Shown here piece by piece: positions 10,950 through 20,281 of a DNA stretch of 64,000 nucleotides. The stretch covers positions 62,001 to 126,000 of the forward strand of contig JAKCWG010000392.1 in the NCBI GenBank assembly GCA_021464415.1, read 5' to 3'. Every line of letters begins with the position of its first letter. Within the stretch, counting starts at the first letter, position 1. Source of the stretch: Lonicera japonica. Its lineage: Eukaryota > Streptophyta > Magnoliopsida > Dipsacales > Caprifoliaceae. Position numbers and translations under genes: made by a program. A model generated the notes under the pieces. It searched no databases. It had not been told where the DNA came from and saw only the letters and a program-made list of their open reading frames with translations.

Positions 10950-11691
10950 TAGATGACTTTATTTTAAACTAAGAGTGCAATAACCATTAATCACACAAAA
11001 ACATTAGACTGACAAGTTTACAACAAAACCCACTTAATCAAACACTCAGTTTCACAAGGGAAACAAAGCTCCAAATAATACCACACACTTGAGAAGTAAG
11101 CACAAACTTAACAAATATTTCACAAGGGAAACAAAGCCCCAAATATTTCAAATCTTACAAAAACAAACCCTAACCACAAAATTAATGAATCTGAGAGTTG
11201 TAATAAACATAAATGTAAGATAACATTACCTTTTCGCAACAAGCCTTGAGATACTTCAGATTCAATCTCAAAAACTCCCAAATCTAAGATACTTCACATT
11301 CAATCTCAAAACCCCCCGGATATAATCAAAAATCGGAGTGAAAGAGGTTAAGAAATTGCATAAATCTAGAGAAAAATAGTGACTCGGATTCCATGGGGTT
11401 GAACAGTGGTATATTGAGAGAGAGAGAGAATGAATCGGAAAAGTGAACTGCGTAAGGATGAGAGAGCGGCAAGAGTGATACAAAGTGTCATAGGGCTTAT
11501 AAGAATTAATTTATTTATAAAAGTAAAGGAACGGCGTCGTTTTATATTAGAATTATCATTGCTACAAGCAGTTATAAAATGTGACATGAATTCATGTAAA
11601 TTATTACTTTTATAGACTGTTATAATTTTACTTGTTACAGTTGATGGTAGTTATAAATCAGTGATAAAGCGTAAAATATTTATCACTGTAG

Positions 11692-12421
11692 AGAGGAGCC
11701 CGATCAACTCTTCTCAGGATCAGGCTCTTCTGCGGTTTAAAGATCCATTGTATTGAATTTTAACACGTCATTAATCAATAAAAAGAACCCAAACGGCATG
11801 TCTTGCATAACCCAAAAAAGTAACGGTGTTTTTATCGCTCTCTATTTAAGTATTTTGGTATTTCCAAAGCATTAAAACCCATTGTAACCAAAAAAAAAAA
11901 AACATAGCATTGAAACCCATCGAATTCAACTTTATAAAAATACCAATGCAAAATCCCAAACATAGAAAAATACATATCGCTTTCACATGTCTCAAAAATG
12001 ATGGTTTACTTAAAAAATCACACAAAATATAGACAAAGATCATATAAATAGGCTGCAAACTCCCTCTCGCTTTCATGCTCAGTTATATTCTTTCTTCTTC
12101 TTTTTTCTTTTTCTTTTTCTCTATTACTTTTTTGAAAGTACCCAGTGGTAATTGGTAGACCTGATCGTTTTTGGTACTTGCAAGAAGTCTAGATACTGAA
12201 ATAGTTGCAAAAAAAAACATATATGACAGTCATAAAGTAGAGAGATGTGGGAGAAGAGATGCAACAATGTTAAATTGGGGTTGTTTAAGACGATACCGTT
12301 TAATACTTTCTCCATTTGCCTACTGACGTGGCTTGGTCCTAGCCATTTATTAAGAAAGAACAGCTCAGATTGTAGAACTTTACCAATGCAGTGAATTTTT
12401 AAACTTCAGAGGAGCCCGATC
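11692..12421. repeat. 14-bp direct repeats bounding about 700 bp
   Basis: AGAGGAGCCCGATC occurs at 11692-11705 and 12408-12421. The spacing and length would fit a target duplication of a non-LTR insertion, but the enclosed sequence has no poly-A end or pol III boxes that I can see. A third, partial GAGGAGCCC occurs near 15173. Confidence 0.45.
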
Positions 12422-13010
12422 CCTCTTCCCACATTTCCTACTCACTCTCTTTAAAATACCCTCTTTGAATTTTATTCTCTCAAAAATCTTGCTCTTTTAT
12501 TATTTTTTCCCTTTTTGGGTTTTTAATTTTTTTTTCTTTTTTGCGTTTTGATTTTTAGCTAATAATTTTTCTAATTGAGTAGATAAAAGTGGAGGAAGTT
12601 TTGCTAACTTTAATACTTTTTAAGATTACGCAACTTTAATCTAATTAATTGCCACATTTGTAATTTATTTTTTAAACATAGCGTTTAGTATATTAGTTAT
12701 GTCAAAATTAAGAAGCTGAAGGAGTAAAGTTTAATAAAGTGAAGTTAAAACCCTCCATTTTCCAACCCCATACTCCTCTCTAGTCTGTAGCCCCCTTCCT
12801 CGCTCTTTCCACATCTCCTGCGCACTCTCTCTAAAATAACACCTTTTTTTAATTTTCTTCTCTCTGAAATCTAGCTCGTTTATTAAAAAAATAAAAAATA
12901 AATTGGGTTTTGATTTTTAACTAATAATTTTTTATTTTTTTTAACTAATAATTTTTTTTTTCAACTAATAGTTTTTTTCTAATTGAGTAGATAAAGGCGG
13001 GGCGAAGCTA
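12421..13010. repeat. Diverged local duplication (two copies of about 190 bp)
   Basis: The stretch from about 12421 to 12600 (cactctctttaaaatacc ... tttttctaattgagtagata) is repeated in diverged form at about 12786-13000. The order of pyrimidine-rich, T-rich and AATTGAGTAGATAAA segments is the same in both. No coding content. Confidence 0.6.
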
Positions 13011-13797
13011 AAGGAATGACAGGTCATATATACTTTTTTCTAATTAATTGATAAAGAGAATTATAAATAACTAAAATTATTTCAAATTTAGGGATTCATA
13101 AATCTTAAAATAGATACGAACCTAAATAGATACAAACCTTAACATGATCAAGAAACATTAGTTCTATTAAAAAAATGCATGCAATTGTTTTTAACAGGTC
13201 TAACAGGCCACCTAGATTTGTTATGGGTGAATCTGTAACCAATCATATTCGTTAACATTACGTGTTAAACTGGTGAATTTGACAACTACCCGAATTTGTT
13301 AAGAGTTTATCCATTAACTTATTATTTCATACTTATTACGATATAATGTGTGATTCTATCAGGTCTAGTACCCATTGCTTGACCTTAGCCTTTTAAATTG
13401 GATGAACATTATTACACTCACATATATATACGACCCTCAAGAAGATGAAATTAAGTTATACGGACATTGAAAAATGGACAGATGTGAATATGTTAATAAA
13501 TTCAACTAATTCATAAATGGTGGAAACAAAGATGACGGAATGAATCAAATATATATATAAGACTGAGTTATCGATTAAAACTAATTAACAGTGGGGTATA
13601 AACACAAAGAAAATAAAATATATTGTGCAAATTTGAGTACTCGCCTGAGAAAGTATATTCCTCGATCGATCTCTCGAATACTCTATTAATATAAACTAAA
13701 CTTAACTGTCCCATTTAAAATTAATGTTTCCACATTTCACAACTTTAGGTCATTGTGTTTGGGGTGAACACCCATTCAAACAAGTAGGGTCCATGGT

Positions 13798-14335
13798 TCA
13801 GAACATCTCCAACAGTAGTGTGTATTTAGGTTTTGTGTAAAATATATAAAATTTATAAAATTTTCGTGCTCCATAACTCTTTTAAATTTAACTTTCGTGT
13901 AAAATTGATTTTGTAAACTATGCCCCAAGTTGATTTTTCTTTCCTCAATTTAACTTTTGTGTAAACTTGTTTAGGCTGCCATGTCAACTTTTTCTTTTCT
14001 CAATTTTTTTTATAAAATTTAAAAATGTAATAACTTTTAATACAAAATATATATTTTAATAAAAATTATAGATCTGAAATATACTCATGAAGACTAATAA
14101 ATCAAGATACATTGTTATCAAAAAATCATGTATAGCAAAATTCAAGAAAAAATAATTAAAAATTGCATAAATTGCATCCAATATATATTGCTATCTTATT
14201 GATTCATTCAAAATTTATACAAAAGTTTAAAAAAGTACCGTTAAAGTATTTTTTTTTTCAAATTTTAAATTTTGCATATAGATATCTTGACATGGAAGTT
14301 ACAAAAAAAAATTACACAAATGTTGAAAATGCTCT
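13798..14335. mobile_element. Possible MITE, about 0.54 kb
   Basis: The left end reads CAGAACATCTCCAACAGTA. The right end (TGTTGAAAATGCTCTTAG) is an imperfect reverse complement. The motif agagcatctccaac is a very common plant MITE terminus, and a clearer relative lies at 29437-29959. The interior is AT-rich without genes. The target duplication is not clear. Confidence 0.4.
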
Positions 14336-14339
14336 TAGC

Positions 14340-15389
14340 ATCTAAGCGGCACCTCTGCAGTGAAAAAATTCACTGCAAAGTAATGACTATGAATCTAAGC
14401 CTTTGTTTCTAAATAGGTGTTTCAGATGGTGACACAGCAGCAATTAATTAAAATAAGATCAAAACGACACTGTTCCCGAGCCTCTGGGAGTTGACCGCGT
14501 CAACCTTCTCTCTTCCGTCCAATTCACTCCCATTTACACACAAATATATATAACATTTATGTGTGTTAGAGAGCGCGAGTCAACTAAATAAACTTTTGGG
14601 ATTTTTTTTCTTGCAATTATTAGAACACATATATCATTTTGTGTAATCTTTTAGGCTATAATCAATGTATTATTTGTGTTCATAAATTGAACAGGAATAT
14701 TGTGCATAGAAAAGGGGAAGAGACGAAGATTTTTCTTTTTTTTTTTTTTGACGATGAAAGACGGAGTTAAAGTACATTATTTGAAATGACGTAATTTGAA
14801 CCAAAAAAATATTATGTAGTTTGAGCTCTTTTTAAATGGGCTAGTGACGTGCAGGCCCGGCCCTGAACGGGGACACTAAGTGCGACTGCCCTGGGCCCAT
14901 TATTTAATTAAGGGAGTCCAAAAATTTTATTTAGGCGAGTAAGTATTATATTAAATTATTATAACTAAAAAAAATTTGGTTAATTTGAACAGGTTAGAAT
15001 TTTGTTAAAAAATAAGAGTGAATTCACTACTATATTTAAATATATATATATATAGGCCTAATTTTTGCTTTTGTCCTTAGCTTCGAAAAATTCAAGACGG
15101 ACACCGGTGACAGGTTGAAATAAAAGGTCAAAATTATACCAACGTCATCGGACAGCGGGTTTTACCAGCTGCAGAGGAGCCCTACCCGCCTCGGCATCCC
15201 AACTTCGGAGAACCACATCCACATGCAAGTTTGCAACAATGACCATTCCATGCAAAGACTTGACAGCGAACGTCAACCAAAGCGTATATGCACAAATACT
15301 TTATCTTAAAATTATTTCCTTGAAAACCACTTCCACCACTACTCTATCTTGTGTATCAATCACTACAACTCTTTATCTTCATACACAAA
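14340..15389. other. Upstream region of the malectin receptor kinase; no gene
   Basis: AT-rich sequence with a short GGCCCGGCCCTGA...GCCCTGGGCCC motif at about 14853-14900, also common in plant repeats. TTGAC words lie near 14490-14500. I see no clear TATA-initiator arrangement for the downstream gene. Confidence 0.4.
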
Positions 15390-16598
15390 ATGTTGACCTT
15401 AATTCTATTTATCTCCTCCTTCCTCCACCTCTTTACTACCACCATCACCGCCGACAATGGGCCGCCCGATTATTACCTCCTCAACTGTGGGACAGACTAC
15501 TACACCACATCACCGGATAACCGGAGTTGGGAGGGCGACGGCGGCCTCAAATTCTCCCTGGCAAACACAGAATCCGTTGTCACATCCTCCAAAGCCTGGG
15601 GCCAAACCAACTCCGTCCCCCAAGTCCCCTACATGACTGCCCTCATATTTCAAAACTCTAAATACACCTACTCCTTCCCTCTCTCACCCGGCCCCAAATT
15701 TCTCCGCCTCTACTTCTACCCTGCCACCTACTCCGGCCTCGAAAAATCCACTTCCTTGTTTGACGTCACCGCCAACAATTACACTCTCCTTAAAAACTTC
15801 AATCCTTTTTTCACCGTTAGCAGTTTAAAACAAGACTCAATTATCAAAGAGTTTGTACTCCACATTAGTGACCGCCAGTCACTCAACTTAACCTTTTCAC
15901 CCTCACCGAACTCAAATGCCTTCATTAATGGAATCGAAATATTTCCAATTCCAGATAATTACTATATTCATGGATTGAATCATTCAATACCATATGTAGG
16001 AGCGATGACACCTTTTTATATTGATAAGACCACCGCCCTCGAAGCTCTTTACCGGTTCAACATTGGTGGGAACAATATTCAGGTGACAGAGGATACCGGA
16101 ATGTTCCGTTCATGGGTAAAAGACGACGATTATTTATTAGGTGGAACCTTAGGGTTTACACCTCACCGAAATATTACAATCATGTACACGTCTGCCACCC
16201 CGTATTACAGTGCACCTGACATTGTTTACAATACAGCCAGAACCATGAACAACAACAGCATAAGGTACAATATGACTTGGTCATTCCCGGTTGATGGTGG
16301 TTTTAATTACCTGCTTCGACTCTACTTTTGTGAGTTCCAAATGGAGATCACGAATGTCAATCAACGAGTGTTCAACATATATATCAATAATCAGACGGCG
16401 GAGAACCAAGCTGATGTCATCAAGTGGAGTAACGGAAACGGAATTCCGGTTTACACAGAATACCTAGTGAAGGTCCACGATGAGTCAAATAATCGCCATG
16501 GTAAACCCGATTTGTGGCTCTCAATGGGCCCCAATTTGAGGAGCCACCCTCAGTACGACAATGCCATTTTAAACGGCTTGGAGATCTTCAAATTGAAC
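15390..16598 (+). pseudogene. CrRLK1L (FERONIA-like) receptor kinase, malectin-like ectodomain half
   Basis: The first ATG in frame (15390) gives a hydrophobic signal peptide (MLTLILFISSFLHLF). Two malectin-like blocks follow: DYYLLNCGTDYYT, KFLRLYFYPATY, then ALYRFNIGG and RSWVKDDDYLLGG, ending at LEIFKLN. This is the ectodomain of the Catharanthus receptor-like kinase 1-like family, cell-surface receptors of RALF peptides and cell-wall state. The 403 codons contain no stop. The frame is cut at codon 403 by a minus-strand LTR retrotransposon starting at 16599, which adds one Cys codon and a stop. The other half, with membrane segment and kinase, resumes at 20282. These genes are usually intronless and about 830-900 residues. 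Together the two halves give about 850 codons. Confidence 0.9.
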
Positions 16599-16889
16599 TG
16601 TTAAATTATACAACACAAGAAATAGAGAAATTATAATGAGCAAGAATTCCATAATGGATTACATTGTTACAATATTTTCATATCTATTTACAATGGAATT
16701 GACATGAATATATATACAAGTAAAGAAGGAAACAAGAAGCCTAAAATGAGGAAGAAAGGAGGAGACAAGGAGGGAAACATGGAGGAGGGAATAAAGGAAA
16801 AGAAGAATAATTCTAAGCTTTAATAATTACAAATAATAATGCTAATTTATGTTGGAGAATATCATCATTCAATATCATCATTTCTAACA
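16599..16889 (-). repeat. 3' LTR of the LOB-carrying retrotransposon
   Basis: 291 bp, TG...CA ends, followed on the right by the polypurine tract (minus strand). By eye identical to the LTR at 19991-20281. Confidence 0.9.
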
Positions 16890-16899
16890 CCCCCCTTCA
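16890..16899 (-). other. Polypurine tract
   Basis: Minus-strand TTGAAGGGGGG directly precedes the 3' LTR. A similar G-rich word followed by a GTTA (minus strand) recurs at about 17141-17160, so the tract and its surroundings may be duplicated. Confidence 0.75.
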
Positions 16900-17213
16900 A
16901 ACTCAAGGTGGCAAATGGGCGGTCAGCTTGAGTTTGGAAAGCAAATCCTGAAAGCGTCCTTTTACTACATGAGATGATCTCCAACAAATTGGAAAACTAG
17001 ATCTAGAACATAATGATTATAATTACATAATTAAAGAAATTAAAGAACAAAACATAATGAATACGGAAGCAGTGGAGCATGAAAGCAGGAACATGGAGGC
17101 ATGTGTGCAGGAGCATGGAGGCATGTGCTTAGATCTACTTTAACACCCCCCCTCAAGCTGAAGGAGGCTCTTAGGGATCCGAAGCTTGGATACGAGAAAA
17201 CGGAATTTGGTTT

Positions 17214-17249
<36 letters not shown>

Positions 17250-17656
17250 ACATGTTCGATGATTGACCGACAGACGGAACGGCGGTAACGGCGATGACGG
17301 GAGCCGACGGAACGGCGAGGTCCGGTGTAGAATTTCCGGAGGAAAAAACTTGATCTGAATACGCGAGCAGTACGTATAACAGTAACAAGAAATTGAATCA
17401 GAATACTTGGAGGTACAGCGAAAGGCGACCCGCCGGAAATATTAAATTGAAGAGATTGAATATATATAGATATTTTTTTTTTATTTTTTTTTTTTTTTTT
17501 TTTTTTTTAGAGAGGTGGAAGAGTAGCAGTGGTGCTAGTAGTCAATGATGGCCCTTTCTTTGGTTTTGGTTTTAGAGAGATAAACTGAAGTTTCGATATG
17601 AGAGGCGAGAGGTTTCCGAGGGTGTTGGTGGTGCGGAAGGAAGGGAACACACATTA
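16900..17656. other. Retrotransposon 3' untranslated interior
   Basis: The stretch contains two long poly-T runs (about 17217-17248 and 17465-17508) and a short open frame (17140-17388, minus) whose C-terminal part is a poly-Lys artefact of the T run. I see no gag-pol domain. Confidence 0.5.
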
Positions 17657-19147
17657 TTAAGATAAAAAAGAGAAAGGCGATGGATTCTGAGAATCATCAG
17701 CACCAAAATTCAAGATATCAGTGAAGTTAGAAGCAGAGAGCGAATTGTATCCTATATCTCCTAAGGTAGTCCAATCCGGAGTCATTAATCCGGCAACCTC
17801 CGCAACAGAACTAATTTGAGGAGACCCCTTTGAGAAACCATCCAAAGCAACTTGGTAATCTGACAGAGTCGGATATGCCGGCATATCCACTGCTGTCAGA
17901 GGATCCCCGTGTTCTGAAAGATTCACGGTCGGTAGATGGATATCAGGGGTTGATGAAAGGAGCTTTAAAAAACTTTTGTAGTGAGGATGCTCCAACAAAT
18001 CTTCCTGGGTCGGAAGAACCCCAGGTTCTAGAGGATTCTCTGAGGGGCCAGATGGAGAAGCGAAGGAGCCTGGTGGGTGAGCAAGGGAGTCGGATGGATT
18101 GGCCCTTGAGGAACTTGCAGGAGGGTTAAAGGAGCCAGGTGGAGAGGCAAAGGAGCCGGATGGGTGAGTAAAGGAGCCGGATGGAGAAACGAAGGAGCCT
18201 GGTGGGTGAGCAAGGGAGTCAGATGGATTGGCCCTTGAGGAACTTGCAGGAGGGTTAAAGGAGCCAGGTGGAGAGGCAAAGGAGCCGGATGGGTGAGTAA
18301 AGAAGCCGGATGGAGAAGCGAAGGAGCCTGGTGGGTGAGCAAGGGAGTCGGATGGATTGGCCCTTGAGGAACTTGCAGGAGGGTTAAAGGGGCCAGGTGG
18401 AGAGGCAAAGGAGCCGGATGGGTGAGTAAAGGAGCCTGATGGGTAGGCAAATGACCTGGAGGCTGGAGATTTCTCCGGCAGTTTTCCGGTCGAACGGTGG
18501 CGGCGTCGACCAGAGCCGGATGGAGAAGCGAAGGAGCCTGGTGGGTGAGCAAGGGAGTCGGATGGATTGGCCCTTGAGGAACTTGCAGGAGGGACAAAGG
18601 AAAATGACGGATTAACCCTGGGAGACTCGCTGTCCAGTCGAGCCTCCAACGCCGTCATTCGTGACTGCAGAGCCTCAAGCTTTTGATCAAGAGAGGTAAG
18701 GAGGGCAGCGCATCCACCAGCAGGATTTAGGATTCTTGCCTTAGCTTCAAAGAGAAACGAATCGAGAGTTTCACGATGTTTGTGATCCGGTACGTGTTGT
18801 AAAAAAAATTCAACACTTTTTACCCCGAAAACGGAAAAGATTGTGTGATAATCTCGACGATGATACGCATTTGGAAAGATTTTAACTGATTCACAAGAAG
18901 GAGGACAAGCTCTGCGGCGAAAAGAGCAGGCAGGACATGGAGTACCTCGCTGGCGGATGCTGATCGACATGGCTGTTTGTATTGGATTTGAATGGGAGAT
19001 TTGCAGTGAGGATGGTGCTATTGGGTGATTTGCAGTGAGGATGGTGTGTTTTGATTTTAATGGCAGGAAGCTGGTGAAAGGGTTAAAGGCGCCGATCTCG
19101 AAATTTGAATTTCGAATTTCGAGGTCAGAGCAAAAAGATGTCGGCAT
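17657..19147 (-). CDS. LOB-domain (LBD-like) protein captured by a retrotransposon
   Basis: The frame is 496 codons from 19147. The in-frame ATG at 18968-18970 gives a start about ten residues before the domain, as in normal LBD proteins. Residues 71-85 hold the LOB zinc motif Cys-x2-Cys-x6-Cys-x3-Cys (CPACSFRRRACPPSC). Residues 107-146 match the GAS block (FGVKSVEFFL ... FEAKARILNPAGGC, including the invariant Pro). A leucine-spaced coiled coil follows (LDQKLEALQSRMTALEARL). LBD proteins are plant-specific DNA-binding regulators of organ boundaries and development. After the domain come several Pro/Ser-rich repeats of 43 residues and an unrelated C-terminus ending NPSPFSFLS. The reading frame is open throughout. 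It lies inside an LTR retrotransposon, and whether it is expressed is unknown. No intron is apparent in the domain. Confidence 0.8.
   Translation of the reverse strand: MPTSFCSDLEIRNSNFEIGAFNPFTSFLPLKSKHTILTANHPIAPSSLQISHSNPIQTAMSISIRQRGTPCPACSFRRRACPPSCESVKIFPNAYHRRDYHTIFSVFGVKSVEFFLQHVPDHKHRETLDSFLFEAKARILNPAGGCAALLTSLDQKLEALQSRMTALEARLDSESPRVNPSFSFVPPASSSRANPSDSLAHPPGSFASPSGSGRRRHRSTGKLPEKSPASRSFAYPSGSFTHPSGSFASPPGPFNPPASSSRANPSDSLAHPPGSFASPSGFFTHPSGSFASPPGSFNPPASSSRANPSDSLAHPPGSFVSPSGSFTHPSGSFASPPGSFNPPASSSRANPSDSLAHPPGSFASPSGPSENPLEPGVLPTQEDLLEHPHYKSFLKLLSSTPDIHLPTVNLSEHGDPLTAVDMPAYPTLSDYQVALDGFSKGSPQISSVAEVAGLMTPDWTTLGDIGYNSLSASNFTDILNFGADDSQNPSPFSFLS
18040..18600 (-). repeat. 129-bp coding minisatellite (Pro/Ser/Gly-rich repeats)
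   Basis: The word aacttgcaggaggg recurs at about 18112, 18241 and 18370 (spacing 129 bp) and near 18580. Each 129-bp unit keeps frame and encodes a 43-residue repeat of the type PPASSSRANPSDSLAHPPGS plus SFASPSG-type segments. A non-repeat segment at about 18455-18515 (GRRRHRSTGKLPEKSPASR) interrupts the array. Confidence 0.85.
18668..18937 (-). other. LOB domain within the captured gene
   Basis: This covers residues 71-160 of the long frame: zinc motif, GAS block and start of the coiled coil. Conserved positions include the four Cys, the FG of the GAS block, the EA/AR pair before Pro, and the Gly-Cys pair after it. Confidence 0.8.
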
Positions 19148-19465
19148 TTGATGATGGCGAGGGTTTGGAGTTTGCGGAATTTGCGGGTTGTCGGTTATGG
19201 TATGGATTAGGGGTTGTCGGTTATGGTATGACTGAGGAAATGGACGGTGTTGCTTGGGATTGACGGAGGAGAGAATCGGGAAGTTGAACGAGTGGATGAG
19301 TGGTGCAATGAGATCAACGGCTCTTGATGTTAGAATAGGAAAATAAGAAGGTTTAGGGGCTAGAATAGAAATATCAGAAAGTAAAGGGGTGAATTTGTAA
19401 ATATATCTGACGGTGTCTGGAATATTCCGTCAATTCTGACGGCAAGCAAACGGCGTTAACCGCTG

Positions 19466-19650
19466 ACGTGGCTGACACGTGACTGACACGTGGCGCTGAC
19501 TGGATGTCACGTGGCGAACACGTGACGCTGACTGGATGCCACGTGGCGCTGGCATGGATGCCACGTGGCGCTGCCTGGATGCCACGTGGCGCTGACTGGA
19601 TGCCACGTGGCGCTGACTGGATGTCACGTGGTGGACACGTGGCGCTAGTG
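19466..19650. promoter_or_regulatory. Array of ten CACGTG G-boxes
   Basis: Between 19476 and 19641 the palindrome CACGTG occurs ten times, mostly as CCACGTGGC or ACACGTGGC, within imperfect repeats of about 18-22 bp (ctggatgccacgtggcgctga). CACGTGGC is the classic G-box/ABRE bound by plant bZIP and bHLH factors. The array lies 320-490 bp before the LOB frame (minus strand) and 340 bp inside the 5' LTR. Confidence 0.85.
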
Positions 19651-19711
19651 TGTCAATGATGTGGCAGTTGCAGTTTGTAAGGAAATAGAGGAAAAATAAA
19701 ATGCTATTAGT

Positions 19712-19775
19712 AGGAATCGAACCTTGCACTAAGCTGTGGTTACCTGATGGTCTTGCCAGCCAGGCTGAATGCTTC
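19712..19775 (-). repeat. tRNA-like or SINE-like segment with a perfect B box
   Basis: On the minus strand the segment contains GGTTCGATTCC (box B consensus GGTTCGANTCC) about 45 bp after CAGCCTGGCTGGCAAGACC, which is a plausible degenerate box A. It could be the head of a tRNA-derived SINE or a tRNA relic. I do not call a tRNA gene, because the acceptor stem does not pair. Confidence 0.4.
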
Positions 19776-19878
19776 AATAATAATTATTTGGACGTGGTTT
19801 TATTTGAACAGGTTTGCTGCGTAAAGTCTGATTCGAGTAGTGTTTGGAGGCGTATTTGATTTGTTTGATAATGGTGAT

Positions 19879-19978
19879 AGGTGTGGTGGCTTGGTGGCGA
19901 GGTTGTGTGGTGGCTGGTGGTTGGTGGCGAGGTCATGGTGGCTAGTGGCGAGGTCGTGGTGGCTAGTGGCGAGGTTGT
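19879..19978. repeat. 21-bp GTGGCGAGG repeats beside the primer-binding site
   Basis: Units of the form gtggcgaggtcgtggtggcta are repeated about four times immediately before the PBS (minus-strand leader). They read as a simple low-complexity expansion. Confidence 0.6.
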
Positions 19979-19990
19979 GCTCTGATACCA
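19979..19990 (-). other. Primer-binding site (tRNA-Met type)
   Basis: On the minus strand TGGTATCAGAGC directly follows the 5' LTR, the standard plant retrotransposon primer site complementary to the 3' end of initiator tRNA-Met. Confidence 0.85.
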
Positions 19991-20281
19991 TGTTAAATTA
20001 TACAACACAAGAAATAGAGAAATTATAATGAGCAAGAATTCCATAATGGATTACATTGTTACAATATTTTCATATCTATTTACAATGGAATTGACATGAA
20101 TATATATACAAGTAAAGAAGGAAACAAGAAGCCTAAAATGAGGAAGAAAGGAGGAGACAAGGAGGGAAACATGGAGGAGGGAATAAAGGAAAAGAAGAAT
20201 AATTCTAAGCTTTAATAATTACAAATAATAATGCTAATTTATGTTGGAGAATATCATCATTCAATATCATCATTTCTAACA
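19991..20281 (-). repeat. 5' LTR of the LOB-carrying retrotransposon
   Basis: 291 bp, abutting the tRNA-Met-type primer-binding site on its left. No difference from the 3' LTR was found on reading both, which implies a very recent insertion or recent gene conversion. Its transcription direction is opposite to the receptor kinase. Confidence 0.9.

Larger units (their letters stand above)
16599..20281 (-). mobile_element. Young LTR retrotransposon, non-autonomous, carrying a LOB-domain gene
   Basis: Two 291-bp LTRs (16599-16889 and 19991-20281) run TGTTAAATT ... TTTCTAACA in plus orientation and look identical base for base. In minus orientation the PBS TGGTATCAGAGC (tRNA-Met type, 19979-19990) abuts the 5' LTR, and a GAAGGGGGG polypurine tract (16890-16898) abuts the 3' LTR. 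The 3.1-kb interior has no gag, protease, integrase or RT I can detect. It has a long LOB-domain frame, a G-box repeat array and a tRNA-like stretch. It splits the CrRLK1L gene. The flanks share only AC or AAC, not a clean 5-bp target duplication. Mobilisation would need enzymes from another element. Confidence 0.9.

Noticed and set aside
15351..15389. Earlier start of the receptor kinase at 15351
   Set aside because: The codon there is GTG, not ATG. The first ATG in frame (15390) gives a normal signal peptide.
17140..17388. Small protein with poly-Lys
   Set aside because: The Lys run comes from a poly-T tract. There is no domain and no conserved context.
18028..18597. Long second open frame across the LOB repeat region
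   Set aside because: It is the repeat array read in another frame. The LOB frame explains the locus.
19712..19775. Functional tRNA gene
   Set aside because: A B box is present but no pairing acceptor stem or clear anticodon arm.
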